Notes under the pieces: generated by a model
Told to the model about the DNA's origin: nothing
What the model saw: the letters and a program-made list of their open reading frames with translations, nothing else
The model's database searches: none
Part shown: piece by piece, positions 8,749 through 18,026 of the stretch
Layout of the letters: the number at the start of each line of letters is the position of its first letter
Position numbering within the stretch: the stretch's first letter is position 1
Made by a program: the position numbers and the translations under genes
NCBI RefSeq assembly: GCF_009795845.1
Contig: NZ_WTEX01000003.1
Span: forward strand, 1-64,000
DNA: 64,000 bases
From: Gilliamella sp. Lep-s35
GTDB taxonomy: Bacteria; Pseudomonadota; Gammaproteobacteria; Enterobacterales; Orbaceae
Direction: 5' to 3'

Positions 8749-10671
8749 ATGTCATTAATTAATCTTACCAATGCTTACCTTTCATTTAGTGATGCACCAC
8801 TGCTTGATCATATTGATATGTCTATTGAATCAAGCGAGCGTGTTTGTCTTGTTGGCCGTAATGGTGCTGGTAAGTCAACATTACTTAAAGTGTTAAATAA
8901 AGAAGTGCCATTAGATGAAGGGCAAATTATTTATGAAAATAATGTGATTGTGTCACGCTTACAACAAGATCCCCCTCGTGATGTGCAAGGTAATGTATTT
9001 GATTTTGTTGCTGAAGGTTTGCACGAACAAGCGCAATTGTTAAGAGATTATTACGATTTATCCCATCGTATTGAGCAAGATCCTAATGAAAGTAATTTAG
9101 CTAAATTAGCCAAACTACAAGAACAATTAGATCATCAAAACGGTTGGCAATTAGATAGCCGTATTCGTAATGTGATTTCTTCATTATCGCTTGATGGTGA
9201 TGCACTGTTATCTTCGTTATCAGGTGGTTGGTTGCGTAAAGCGGCTTTAGCAAAGGCATTGGTTTGTCAGCCAACGGTATTATTGCTTGATGAACCAACC
9301 AACCATTTGGATATTGAGACCATTAAATGGCTAGAAGAGTTTTTAAAAAGCTTTAATGGCAGTATTGTGTTTATCTCTCATGATCGTTCGTTTATTCGTC
9401 AAATGGCAACGCGTATTATTGATTTAGATCGAGGACATATTTCGTCTTGGAGTGGTAATTACGATAATTATTTGTTAGGCAAAGAAGAAGCACTACGAGT
9501 TGAAGCGTTGCAAAATGCACAATTTGATAAAAAACTTGCCCAAGAAGAGGTCTGGATTCGGCAAGGTATTAAAGCTCGCCGCACACGCAACGAAGGGCGA
9601 GTTCGGGCATTAAAAGCAATGCGCCAAGAATATAATGAGCGTCGCCAAGTTATGGGCAATGCCAAAATGCAAATTGAAGAAGCACTACGTTCAGGGAAAA
9701 TTGTTTTTGAACTTGATAATGTAACTTATCAAGTTGAAGATAAGTTACTCGTGAATAATTTTAATGTGCAAGTATTGCGTGGCGATAAGATAGCACTGAT
9801 TGGCCCTAATGGTATTGGTAAAACAACGTTACTTAAATTGATGTTAGGTAATTTAGAGCCAACATCAGGTAGTGTGCATTGTGGTACAAAGCTTGAGGTT
9901 GCTTATTTTGACCAATATCGTCTCGAACTTGATCCTGAAAAAACGGTGATGGATAATTTAGCCGAAGGCAAGCAAGAGGTCATGGTTAATGGCCGATCAC
10001 GTCATGTATTGGGGTATTTGCAAGACTTTTTGTTTCCACCTAAACGTGCCAGAACACCAGTGCGGGCACTATCTGGTGGAGAGCGTAATCGTTTATTGCT
10101 AGCTAAGCTATTTTTAAAACCAAGTAATTTATTAGTACTTGATGAACCTACCAATGATCTTGATATTGAAACACTCGAATTATTAGAAGAGTTAGTCAAT
10201 GATTATCAAGGAACGGTTCTATTAGTTAGTCACGATCGGCAATTTGTTGATAATGTGGTTACCCAATGCTGGTTTTTTGAAGAAGAAGGGCGTATTGGTA
10301 TTTATGCTGGTGGTTATGCCGATGCACTGCAACAACAGCAGCAAGCACAGCCGGTTAAGTTAACAGCAGTCAACAATGTCGAACAACCTAAGAAAGAATT
10401 AAGTACAGCTAATCATCAAAATAATAAACCAACCGCTAAAAAAAAGGTTAAGCTGAGTTATAACGAACAACGAGAGCTGGCGCAATTACCAAATAAGCTA
10501 GAGCAGTTAGAAAGTGACATTGCCGATTTACAGCAGCAAGTTAGTAATAGTGACTTTTTTAATCAATCACATGAGGTAACTAACGGCATATTGCAAATGT
10601 TAGCAGACAAAGAAGCCGAGCTAGAAGCCGTATTTGAAAGATGGGAGCAGTTAGAGTCTTTAAAAAGCTAA
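8749..10671 (+). CDS. uup: ABC-F family ATPase Uup
   Basis: Soluble ABC-F protein. Family members act on ribosomes, and Uup also binds branched DNA and affects precise transposon excision. It has 640 residues with two ATPase domains: Walker A GRNGAGKST (about 37) with LSGGWLRKA and DEPTNHLD; second Walker A GPNGIGKTT (about 351) with LSGGERNRL and DEPTNDLD. The C-terminal coiled-coil DNA-binding extension (about 555-640) distinguishes Uup from EttA. There are no membrane segments. Confidence 0.94.
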   Translation: MSLINLTNAYLSFSDAPLLDHIDMSIESSERVCLVGRNGAGKSTLLKVLNKEVPLDEGQIIYENNVIVSRLQQDPPRDVQGNVFDFVAEGLHEQAQLLRDYYDLSHRIEQDPNESNLAKLAKLQEQLDHQNGWQLDSRIRNVISSLSLDGDALLSSLSGGWLRKAALAKALVCQPTVLLLDEPTNHLDIETIKWLEEFLKSFNGSIVFISHDRSFIRQMATRIIDLDRGHISSWSGNYDNYLLGKEEALRVEALQNAQFDKKLAQEEVWIRQGIKARRTRNEGRVRALKAMRQEYNERRQVMGNAKMQIEEALRSGKIVFELDNVTYQVEDKLLVNNFNVQVLRGDKIALIGPNGIGKTTLLKLMLGNLEPTSGSVHCGTKLEVAYFDQYRLELDPEKTVMDNLAEGKQEVMVNGRSRHVLGYLQDFLFPPKRARTPVRALSGGERNRLLLAKLFLKPSNLLVLDEPTNDLDIETLELLEELVNDYQGTVLLVSHDRQFVDNVVTQCWFFEEEGRIGIYAGGYADALQQQQQAQPVKLTAVNNVEQPKKELSTANHQNNKPTAKKKVKLSYNEQRELAQLPNKLEQLESDIADLQQQVSNSDFFNQSHEVTNGILQMLADKEAELEAVFERWEQLESLKS

Positions 10672-10971
10672 ATAGCGTCACGATTTATTGTCGAGGGATG
10701 TCTATTGAGTCGCTCGGCTATTTTCTTATTCTTTCAGGATTGTAATAATTCGAAAATCTGGTACCATTCCTTCCGAGAAAGGTGATTATAATGCTAGCAA
10801 TCTCCAAACTGTGGTGGTGCGAAGTAGCTAGTATAAATTGCCTGTCTATTTTCTTTGCTCCACCGAGTTTAAAATTGCATTCATGTTTTAATCCAGGATA
10901 AGGGAAAAGAAAATTACCCCCCCCACAAGGTGTTTTATTTACTAAAGTAGAAGATGGAGTTTTTAAAAGAT
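10672..10971. other. Gap with the decayed tail of a lost immunity paralogue
   Basis: No intact gene. The last 30 bases before the following gene (10926-10955) are an exact copy of that gene's own 3' end and translate as QGVLFTKVED. They are preceded by a run of eight C (10917-10924) where the intact copy has five. Aligning the copies puts an old stop codon TAA at 10963-10965, one base off the reading frame. The 5' part (10672-10916) has no recognised content. A 36-codon open frame at 10791 has no support. Confidence 0.6.
10926..10955 (+). repeat. 30-bp direct repeat, upstream copy
   Basis: Identical to 11515-11544, the 3' end of the immunity-like gene. It is the footprint of a former tandem duplication. 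Confidence 0.9.
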
Positions 10972-11556
10972 ATGAATGAATTTGAATATTACATTATTGA
11001 TCGAGCAGGCGATAAAGCCTACCCTTTGATTGGCCCTCAAGATGATTCTTTCCATACAATGATGTACCCAAGAACAAGAACAAGAATTGAAAATCCAGAA
11101 ATGACCAATTTTAAGTATTGCGAACCCATTCCAAGAAAACCGGTCATTAGCGATTATTTTTCCGAACCGGAAAGCATTGTATCCAAAAAAATAGCCGAGG
11201 TATTAGCACCGTTAGATATTAAAGGCATACAGCTTATCCCTGCCGAAATAGAGACCCATACGGGCGATATTTTAGAAGATTATTTTTATATTCATATCTA
11301 TAACTACCTTAAAGCGGTCGATCGGGAAAAATCTAAATGCGACGCAGACCCCTATGATCCGGATTTGTTAGATTGGATTGATCGATTTGAATTAGACCGC
11401 AAAGTATTGGAAAAAATCCCACTAGAAGAACGTTTAGTATTTAAACTTATAGAATTCACAACTATACATCTTTATCATAAATCAGTAGTTGACGCCATTA
11501 TGGCGGTAAACCCCCAAGGTGTTTTATTTACTAAAGTAGAAGATTGGTATTTTTAA
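10972..11556 (+). CDS. Imm11/DUF1629-like immunity protein
   Basis: A 194-residue soluble protein starting MNEFEYYIIDR; the ATG at 10954 used by a longer frame lies inside the decayed paralogue copy, so 10972 is preferred. The acidic, YY-rich N-terminus, the central PLDIKGIQLIPAEI block and the C-terminal FTKVEDWYF are characteristic of the Imm11 (DUF1629, MXAN_0049) family found as immunity partners of polymorphic toxins. No toxin gene is adjacent, so it would be an orphan immunity gene. Family assignment is from memory of the pattern and is moderately sure. Confidence 0.6.
   Translation: MNEFEYYIIDRAGDKAYPLIGPQDDSFHTMMYPRTRTRIENPEMTNFKYCEPIPRKPVISDYFSEPESIVSKKIAEVLAPLDIKGIQLIPAEIETHTGDILEDYFYIHIYNYLKAVDREKSKCDADPYDPDLLDWIDRFELDRKVLEKIPLEERLVFKLIEFTTIHLYHKSVVDAIMAVNPQGVLFTKVEDWYF
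11515..11544 (+). repeat. 30-bp direct repeat, downstream copy
   Basis: Identical to 10926-10955; here it is the coding 3' end of the intact gene. Confidence 0.9.
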
Positions 11557-11690
11557 GGGATATTTAAATTTTTTTTCCTATATAACGAACAACCACCGAA
11601 ACTATTTTAACGAAAGTAAAATTTACAACCCTTTAAATTAAAATAAAATATAGAAAATTATTATAAGGAAAAAGTAAAGCCATAATTGTT

Positions 11691-11722
11691 ATTAAGTTAA
11701 GCAGTCGGCTGCTTAACTTAAT
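11691..11722. terminator. 14-bp perfect hairpin between convergent genes
   Basis: Arms 11691-11704 and 11709-11722 pair perfectly around a TCGG loop. It lies between the immunity-like gene and dusC, which converge. No long T-run follows on either strand, but its stability and place argue for bidirectional termination. Confidence 0.7.
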
Positions 11723-11780
11723 TATCCAAATTATTTATAAAATTCAATCCGCTATTTTGTTGTTACCTAAGGCTGTTATT

Positions 11781-12725
11781 TTAGATATGCTTAGTTAAAA
11801 AACAACCAATTTCTTGTTGCGATTTGAGTGTTCTTATATTCTGTAGGATTTCTGATGCTTCGGTGTAATGCTGTTTTAAGTAGGCAAGCCACTGTTTGAT
11901 GCGTGCAGAGTGATACAAAGGTTTAACGTCATCAATCGATGCGGTTGCATAGCGGATTAATATTGCCATTACTTGTTGCCAATTTAATGCAGGTTGTTTA
12001 GTTAGAATCATGTTGGCCAAATTGGGAATGGTTAAAATGCCTCGCCCTAGCATAATGTCGTTCGTTTGGCTTTGATTTATGCAATTTTCTGCATCTTCAA
12101 TAGTAAAAATTTCGCCATTGGCAATAACGGGAATGTTTAATTGTTGTTTGATTTGGCCAATTGTTTGCCAGTCTATTTTTTCAGCTTTGTAGCCGTCTTC
12201 TTTGGTTCTACCGTGAATAATGATTTCATTGGCGCCCGCATGTTCAATTGCGCTTGCGATGTCGTGACAATGCGATTTGTTATTCCAACCTAAGCGAATT
12301 TTGACCGATAATTGGTGTGATTTTCCTATTGCTTGCCTTACTTGGCTGACTATATTAAATATCTGTTCTGGATACTGTAATAAATAAGCGCCACCGTGAT
12401 TGCCCACCACTGTTTTGGCTGGGCAACCAAAATTGATGTCGATACCGTAAGATCCTAATTCAATGGCTTTTATGGCGTTTTCTGCCATCCATTCGGGGGA
12501 TTGTCCTAAAATTTGGACACGAATAGGTGTGCCTGATTGGGTTTTTCCATTATGGTAAAGTTCAGGGCAAAGGCGGTAAAAAGTTCGATTAGATAATTTG
12601 TGATGCGTCACTCTAACAAATTCAGTCACACAATAATCAAATTGGTTAATTTCGGTTAGTAGTTGTCTTACTTGATAATCAAGTACGCCTTCCATAGGTG
12701 CTAAAATAATTCGATTAATTTTCAT
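11781..12725 (-). CDS. dusC: tRNA-dihydrouridine(16) synthase DusC
   Basis: FMN-dependent reductase that makes dihydrouridine at position 16 of tRNA. It has 314 residues. The N-terminus has LAPMEGVLDYQVR (FMN site), the catalytic cysteine is in INFGCPAKTVVGNHGG (about residue 98), and the phosphate-binding GRGILTIPNL motif is present. The short length and the ELYHNGKTQSGTPI segment favour DusC over DusA/DusB. Its ATG overlaps the moeB stop by 4 bp, so it is probably coupled. Confidence 0.93.
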   Translation of the reverse strand: MKINRIILAPMEGVLDYQVRQLLTEINQFDYCVTEFVRVTHHKLSNRTFYRLCPELYHNGKTQSGTPIRVQILGQSPEWMAENAIKAIELGSYGIDINFGCPAKTVVGNHGGAYLLQYPEQIFNIVSQVRQAIGKSHQLSVKIRLGWNNKSHCHDIASAIEHAGANEIIIHGRTKEDGYKAEKIDWQTIGQIKQQLNIPVIANGEIFTIEDAENCINQSQTNDIMLGRGILTIPNLANMILTKQPALNWQQVMAILIRYATASIDDVKPLYHSARIKQWLAYLKQHYTEASEILQNIRTLKSQQEIGCFLTKHI

Positions 12726-13495
12726 TGAGAAACCTGATTGGTATTGCCATTGCTACAAACACGGCAATTAGGGTGTTTGGTGACTTTAATTTGGTTAAAT
12801 TCCATTGTCATTGTGTCAATCATTAATAGACGTCCAGTTAATGGCTTTCCATATTGAGTGAGCACTTTTATGGCTTCTAAGGCTTGCATTGAGCCAAACA
12901 TGCCAACTAGTGGCGCCATGACTCCTGTTTCAACACAAGTAAGCTGCTTTTTACCAAATAAGTGGCTTAGACAATGATAACAAGGTTCATTGGGTTGGTA
13001 AGTAAATACGCTTAGTAACCCTTCCATTCGAATAGCCGCTCCAGAAACTAGCGGTTTTTTTACTTGAAAACAGCAATGGTTAATTTGTTCTCGTGTTGCT
13101 AAGTTATCAGTACAGTCGATGATAATGTCATGTTGTTTGATAAGCGATATCAGGGCGTTGTCGTCAAGTTGTTTATTTATTGTGTCAATCAATATGCTGG
13201 TATTAATATTGACTAAGGCTTGTTTTGCAATGTCGACTTTGTATTGATTGATGGCATTTTCTGTATATAAAATCTGCCGATTTAAGTTAGATTTTGATAC
13301 CGTGTCAAAATCTACTAATGTTAATTTGCCTAAACCTGAAGCCGCTAAATAGAGCGATGCACCGCAACCAAGTCCACCTAAACCAATGATCAGTGCTGAA
13401 CTGTTTTTTAATATTTGTTGTTTATCAATATCGAAATCACGTAATGTGATTTGTCTATCATAACGAAACAATTCTTGATCAGTAAGCTTTAGCAT
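12722..13495 (-). CDS. moeB: Molybdopterin-synthase adenylyltransferase MoeB
   Basis: Adenylates the C-terminal Gly-Gly of MoaD so that sulfur can be loaded for molybdopterin synthesis. It has 257 residues: nucleotide loop GLGGLGCGASLYLA (about 38), acidic patch LVDFDTVSKSNLNRQ, zinc cysteine pairs CYHC and CRVC, and TCVETGVMAPLVG with the catalytic-type cysteine. ThiF is the main alternative, but the moaCDE genes in this window support MoeB. moeA, its usual neighbour, is absent. Confidence 0.88.
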   Translation of the reverse strand: MLKLTDQELFRYDRQITLRDFDIDKQQILKNSSALIIGLGGLGCGASLYLAASGLGKLTLVDFDTVSKSNLNRQILYTENAINQYKVDIAKQALVNINTSILIDTINKQLDDNALISLIKQHDIIIDCTDNLATREQINHCCFQVKKPLVSGAAIRMEGLLSVFTYQPNEPCYHCLSHLFGKKQLTCVETGVMAPLVGMFGSMQALEAIKVLTQYGKPLTGRLLMIDTMTMEFNQIKVTKHPNCRVCSNGNTNQVSQ

Positions 13496-14090
13496 ATTAA
13501 AGGAATGATGATTAATATTTAATATTCATTATAGCAGAAACTTGTAACAAGAAGATGCCAAGATAATAATATTATTTGTTTATGCTCATAATCAATATGT
13601 AAATCCCCCATTTTTAGTACAAAACTTACGTAAAAAACTACATCGCCTATTTGGTGTTTTATATTCATGGGAGTGATATTATTTAATACCATATGCACTT
13701 TTTGGCGTTATAAATAGAAAGTTCTAGATAGACGCTCAGCCTTGAAATATGACATTTTGCTCGCATAGATTTTTTATAACGTTTAGCTAAATCAGTGACA
13801 GTTATTTTTCTTTCCGATATCGGTACTACATTTCTTGTCTGTAATAGGGTGTTAGTTTTTTATGTATATTCATTACAGTAGTTTCTAAAACAGATGTAAA
13901 CAAAGCGAGTAATTTCTACAAATAAGTTAATTTTACTATCAATTCTAAAAGCTAGTTTATAAATAAAATTTTTTATTTATTTTTTTATACTTTTTATATA
14001 AAAAGTTTTAATCTTTCTTGTGTTTTACTAATAAATGCCTATCATAATCTAGTTTCGCTTATTGATTTTATATGTTTTAAGAGGGCTTTT
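13496..14090. other. 595-bp gap upstream of moeB and the permease
   Basis: Divergent promoter region with no gene supported on either strand. Very AT-rich near 13,960-14,030. A TATAAT reads on the minus strand at 13533-13528 upstream of moeB, without a clear -35. AAGAGGG precedes the permease ATG. Confidence 0.5.
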
Positions 14091-15539
14091 ATGGCAGATC
14101 ATAATTTAGAAAATAGCCTAAGGAAAGATCTTGGTCTAATTTCAGCATTATCATTGGTTGTTGGAATGGTTTTGGGGGCAGGAGCATTTATGAAACCACC
14201 ATCAGTATTAGAAGTTACTGGTGATTATAATTATGCATTATTAGCATGGATAATAGGTGGTGCTATATCGATTTGTGGTGGCTTGACACTGTGTGAACTT
14301 GGTGTCATGTTTCCAAAAACAGGAGGGATGCTAGTTTATTTAGAAAAAATCTATGGCGCTAAATTAGCTCATCTTTATGGATGGATGATTACAGTTATTT
14401 TTGCCCCTTCTTTAGTTGGTGCATTAGTAGGTTATTTTAGTTCAGTATTTTGTTTATTGTTTAATATTAATGATGTTTATCGAATGGCAGTAAGTGCTGG
14501 AGTTTTAGGTTTTATCGCCTCTATTAATGCTATTGGTATAAGAGAGGCTGGTTATTTACAGACGATTGCTACAGTTTGTAAACTTATTCCTATATTGTTG
14601 TTAGCTATATTTGGATTATGTGAAGGTAATGGTCAAGTCGCATTATTCACTGCTAGTGGGCAAGGTATTGAAACGTATGCGCCTTTTGCTGTGGCTATTT
14701 TGGCAACTCTCTTTGCTTATGATGGTTGGGCACAAGTTGCATCAGTAGCTGGTGAGATAAATAATCCATCAAAAGTATTACCTAAAGCAATTATTTTTGG
14801 CATTATTTTTCTTGTAGTGGTTTATGCTTGTATTAATATTGCATTATTTAAAATTTTCCCTGTGCAAGAGATGGTTTCTCTTGGTCATGATGCATCATCC
14901 GTTGCTTCACAACGTATGTTTGGCCATTTTGGAGGGAATTTAGTTGCTGTTGGTATTATGATTTCGATTCTGGGCGGCATTAATGGCTATATTATGACGC
15001 TATCTCGTACTATATTTAGTATGGCTGAGCGGGGAACTATCATTGGAGCGCGTTATTTAAGTACTATTGATGATGATAGCCGTTCACCTGTTAATGCAAT
15101 TATTGTTTTAGTTATTTTTTCTTTTTTGTATTCAACGCTTCTTGATGCAGATCGCTTATCAGAAATCTCAATGTTTTCTATCTGGGTATTTTATTTATTA
15201 ACATTTATCGGAGTGATGATCGCTCGCAAAAAATATCCAGATGTACCAAGGCCTTATAAAGTTATTAGTTACCCAATAATTCCTATTATTGCAATGTTGG
15301 GTTCCATTTACGTTATTTATGGTATGTTAGTTTACCAAACTATAAATGGCATTGCCTCTATCGTACTAACTTTAATTGGTTTACCTTTGTATTATTATTA
15401 CTATCATAAAAATAAAAATACTGAGCTTTCTTTGGGCGAAATGAAAAGCTATAAAGTAAAAAAAATGAAGATTATTGCTGTTTCAAGCATTATTATTGTA
15501 AGTCTTCTTATTGCTTATGGCGTTTTTATTAGCAGCTAA
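14091..15539 (+). CDS. APC-superfamily amino-acid permease
   Basis: Inner-membrane amino-acid transporter or exchanger of 482 residues with about 12 predicted transmembrane segments. TM1 carries the unwound substrate-binding motif GMVLGAGAFMKPP (about 25-37). TM6 contains FAYDGWAQVASVAGEI, the LAT/SteT-like signature. FPKTGGMLVYLEKIYG lies between TM2 and TM3. Substrate is unknown; serine/threonine or another neutral amino acid is plausible. Monocistronic, with a divergent moeB upstream and a convergent PTS operon downstream. Confidence 0.85.
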   Translation: MADHNLENSLRKDLGLISALSLVVGMVLGAGAFMKPPSVLEVTGDYNYALLAWIIGGAISICGGLTLCELGVMFPKTGGMLVYLEKIYGAKLAHLYGWMITVIFAPSLVGALVGYFSSVFCLLFNINDVYRMAVSAGVLGFIASINAIGIREAGYLQTIATVCKLIPILLLAIFGLCEGNGQVALFTASGQGIETYAPFAVAILATLFAYDGWAQVASVAGEINNPSKVLPKAIIFGIIFLVVVYACINIALFKIFPVQEMVSLGHDASSVASQRMFGHFGGNLVAVGIMISILGGINGYIMTLSRTIFSMAERGTIIGARYLSTIDDDSRSPVNAIIVLVIFSFLYSTLLDADRLSEISMFSIWVFYLLTFIGVMIARKKYPDVPRPYKVISYPIIPIIAMLGSIYVIYGMLVYQTINGIASIVLTLIGLPLYYYYYHKNKNTELSLGEMKSYKVKKMKIIAVSSIIIVSLLIAYGVFISS

Positions 15540-15568
15540 GATAAGCATAAAAATTAAAGAAGCTTTAT

Positions 15569-15597
15569 GAAAAAATGCCAGACAAATTATCTGGCAT
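15569..15597. terminator. Terminator shared by the permease gene and PTS operon
   Basis: An 8-bp stem ATGCCAGA/TCTGGCAT (15575-15582, 15590-15597). On the minus strand it is followed by six T, so it mainly ends the PTS operon, while also lying after the permease stop. Confidence 0.75.
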
Positions 15598-15624
15598 AAG
15601 ATTTCTAGTAACTACAAATATATT

Positions 15625-16983
15625 TTAATCGGCAATTTTTTTAGGTTTAAAAGCGTAATTAAATATTACTAATAGTGCAAAGATGGCAATAACAATGCCC
15701 ATAATGATCTCTTTATTGAACCATTTGGCCATATTACCCAAAATAATACCGATACCACAAAAATCCACATCAGAAAATGTCGTGTTTGAAAAGCCTAATG
15801 AACCTAATACTGGCAATAAAAGAACTGGTAAGAATGTCACTAATAGACCATTAGCAAATGCACCAATCATTGCACCGCGGCGCCCACCCATCGCATTACC
15901 AAACACTCCAGCGGTTGCACCACAGAAAAAATGAGGAACAACACTCGGTAGTATAAGTACTGTGTTTAATTTACCTAACACAAATAAACCGATTAGGCCA
16001 CCGATAAAGCTAAATAGAAAACCGATTAAAACTGCATTTGGCGCATATGGGAAAACAACAGGACAATCTAAAGCGGGTTTAGCATTTGGCACTAATTTTT
16101 CTGAAAAACCCGTAAAAGCAGGTACTATTTCAGCAAGGATAAGCCTAACACCTTGTAGAATAATGAAAACCCCAGCAGCAAAGGTAATTGCTTGTATGAT
16201 TGCATAAACAAGATAATTATCGCCTTTACTTAATGTTTCTTGGACATAATCAGAACCGGCAAATATGGCAAGAATTAGATAAATAATCATCATAGTTAAT
16301 GAGATAGAAATTGAGCTATCTCTTAAAAAGCTTAAATTTTTAGGTAAATTCATATCTTCCGTTGAACGAGAATTTTTACCGAATAATTTACCAAGATAAC
16401 CTGCTAGTACATATCCTAAAGTTCCAAAGTGGCCAAATGCGACATCATCATTTCCTGTAATTTTACGCATTTGTGGTTGAGCTAAAGCAGGGAAGAAAGC
16501 CATAATAAGGCCAAGAACTAATGAGCCTGTTAATATTAGTTGCCAGTTTTCAAAACCAGCTACAGTTAGGATAATACTAATCATACAAGCCATGTAAAAA
16601 GTATGGTGCCCAGTTAAAAATATAAATTTTAAACGGGTAAACCGCGCAACAATAATATTTGCCACCATACCAAATGCCATAATTAAAGCTGTTGCTGTGC
16701 CATACTTAGTTAATGCCAAAGAAACAATCGCTTCATTATTAGGAATAATTCCTTGTAATTTAAAAGCTTGTTCAAACATCATACCTAATGGAGTAATTGC
16801 GCTGATAAGTACAGTTGCACCGCCACTTAATACCAAAAAACCTAAAATAGTTTTAACTGTACCTTTTACTGTATCGGCAAATGATTTACGTTGAACGATA
16901 AGCCCTGCCATAGCAATAAAACCAACTAATATAGCTGGCGTTTTTAGAATATCAACAATAAATTTTATTATTTCTTGAATCAT
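15625..16983 (-). CDS. ulaA: PTS ascorbate-type EIIC component (UlaA/SgaT family)
   Basis: Membrane permease subunit of an ascorbate-family phosphotransferase system. At 452 residues with about 11 hydrophobic segments it matches UlaA length. FLTGHHTFYMACM, FGHFGTLGYVLAGYLG and GVFGNAMGGRRGAMIGAF are family-typical loops. It is the third gene of an EIIA-EIIB-EIIC operon. The actual sugar cannot be read from sequence: no ulaD/E/F catabolic genes are present, and a LacD-like aldolase is the only sugar-phosphate enzyme nearby. Confidence 0.87.
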   Translation of the reverse strand: MIQEIIKFIVDILKTPAILVGFIAMAGLIVQRKSFADTVKGTVKTILGFLVLSGGATVLISAITPLGMMFEQAFKLQGIIPNNEAIVSLALTKYGTATALIMAFGMVANIIVARFTRLKFIFLTGHHTFYMACMISIILTVAGFENWQLILTGSLVLGLIMAFFPALAQPQMRKITGNDDVAFGHFGTLGYVLAGYLGKLFGKNSRSTEDMNLPKNLSFLRDSSISISLTMMIIYLILAIFAGSDYVQETLSKGDNYLVYAIIQAITFAAGVFIILQGVRLILAEIVPAFTGFSEKLVPNAKPALDCPVVFPYAPNAVLIGFLFSFIGGLIGLFVLGKLNTVLILPSVVPHFFCGATAGVFGNAMGGRRGAMIGAFANGLLVTFLPVLLLPVLGSLGFSNTTFSDVDFCGIGIILGNMAKWFNKEIIMGIVIAIFALLVIFNYAFKPKKIAD

Positions 16984-17003
16984 AGCAACACCTCATAATT
17001 TGA

Positions 17004-17276
17004 TTAGTGTTTTGCAAAATATTCAACGAGTTTTGCCTCTAAGTCGTTGATATCAATAATATTGTTTAATACTACTAATTTATCATCAGCAATGCCTGAA
17101 CTAGCGGCTAAATCTTTAGTCATCACAAATAGATCAGCCTGATCGGGTGTTGCTGATGCCAAATCAGCATGTGTTACTTCAGCATCAATATTTAGTTTTT
17201 TTATGACTTTTTTAATATTCATTTCAACCATAAAACTACTACCAAGACCTGAACCACAAACAGCCATAATTTTCAT
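17004..17276 (-). CDS. ulaB: PTS ascorbate-type EIIB component
   Basis: Cytosolic phosphocarrier of 90 residues. The N-terminal CGSGLGSSFMVEMNIKK contains the phosphorylated cysteine (Cys7) in the P-loop typical of the lactose/ascorbate EIIB fold. It receives phosphate from the EIIA upstream and passes it to sugar bound by EIIC. AGGATAAAC precedes the ATG. Confidence 0.9.
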   Translation of the reverse strand: MKIMAVCGSGLGSSFMVEMNIKKVIKKLNIDAEVTHADLASATPDQADLFVMTKDLAASSGIADDKLVVLNNIIDINDLEAKLVEYFAKH

Positions 17277-17303
17277 TTTGTTTATCCTTTTGTTGAGTTT
17301 AAT

Positions 17304-17747
17304 TTAATAGTTATTGATAACAGACAATATTTGAGCTGAGGTTTGTGCCTTAAAAATTTTTTGCATATCACTTGCCTCACCAAACAGTGCAGCCAATTGA
17401 GTTAATATTTCAATGTGGCTAGTATTATCATTCGCTGCTAATAAAGTAATTAAATAAACGGGATCGTTTTCTTGAGAGTTAAATTTAACGCCTTGTTTGA
17501 CCAATAACATGGATAAACCTAATTGGTTTACACCTTGTTCTGGTCTGGCATGAGGCATAGCAATACCTGGTGCCAATACATAATAAGGTCCAATTGATTC
17601 ATGTAACTCAATAATAGAATTAATATAATTTGGTGTAATAGTGTTATTTTCTAATAATGGAGCAGCACAAAGTTGTATTGCCTCTTTCCAATTGCTGATC
17701 GAATCAACAATTTTGACTGTTTTACTGGTTAACCATGTTTCTAACAT
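17304..17747 (-). CDS. ulaC: PTS EIIA component (ascorbate/mannitol-fructose type)
   Basis: 147-residue phosphocarrier. The frame is open further upstream (to 17969), but the ATG at 17747 has TGGAGG in front and opens directly on MLETWLTSKTVKIVD, the normal EIIA N-terminus, so the longer version is rejected. The active histidine is in APGIAMPHARPEQGV (about residue 68). First gene of the ulaCBA-type operon, 27 bp from ulaB. Confidence 0.88.
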   Translation of the reverse strand: MLETWLTSKTVKIVDSISNWKEAIQLCAAPLLENNTITPNYINSIIELHESIGPYYVLAPGIAMPHARPEQGVNQLGLSMLLVKQGVKFNSQENDPVYLITLLAANDNTSHIEILTQLAALFGEASDMQKIFKAQTSAQILSVINNY

Positions 17748-17834
17748 TTTACCTCCATTAAAACTGTTATTATTAATAATGATTAATAAGTTAACATACT
17801 GAGTAATAATAGATATTAAAAAACAATAGAAATG

Positions 17835-17848
17835 TGATAGCGCTATCA
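17835..17848. promoter_or_regulatory. LacI-family-type operator upstream of the PTS operon
   Basis: TGATAGCGCTATCA is a perfect 14-bp palindrome with a central CG, the hallmark of LacI/GalR-family operators. It lies 88 bp before the EIIA start. No LacI-type regulator is in the window. A second partial match, GTGATACAGATAAC, follows at about 17875. Confidence 0.6.
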
Positions 17849-18026
17849 AAGTTAATATAAAATTTATCTGTTTTGTGATACAGATAACATTTTTAATGAA
17901 TGGATAAAAAATATTTTTTAGAGTGCTAATATTATATCGATAATAATGATTAAAAAACAGCTTAAACAATCTCCCTCTTGATTGATAGCCATACTTAAAT
18001 TCATTTCACAGTTTTTGAATAAATAA

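Noticed and set aside
10791-10901. 36-codon frame upstream of the immunity-like gene
   Set aside because: No ribosome site, odd composition, no resemblance to the toxin or immunity families considered.
17833-17850. CRP site at the PTS palindrome
   Set aside because: TGTGA is present but the right half is TATCA rather than TCACA; the symmetric CG-centred reading fits a LacI-type operator better.
17748-17969. 74-residue N-terminal extension of the PTS EIIA gene
   Set aside because: The extension is hydrophobic AT-rich translation without family match; TGGAGG and the normal EIIA N-terminus are at 17747.
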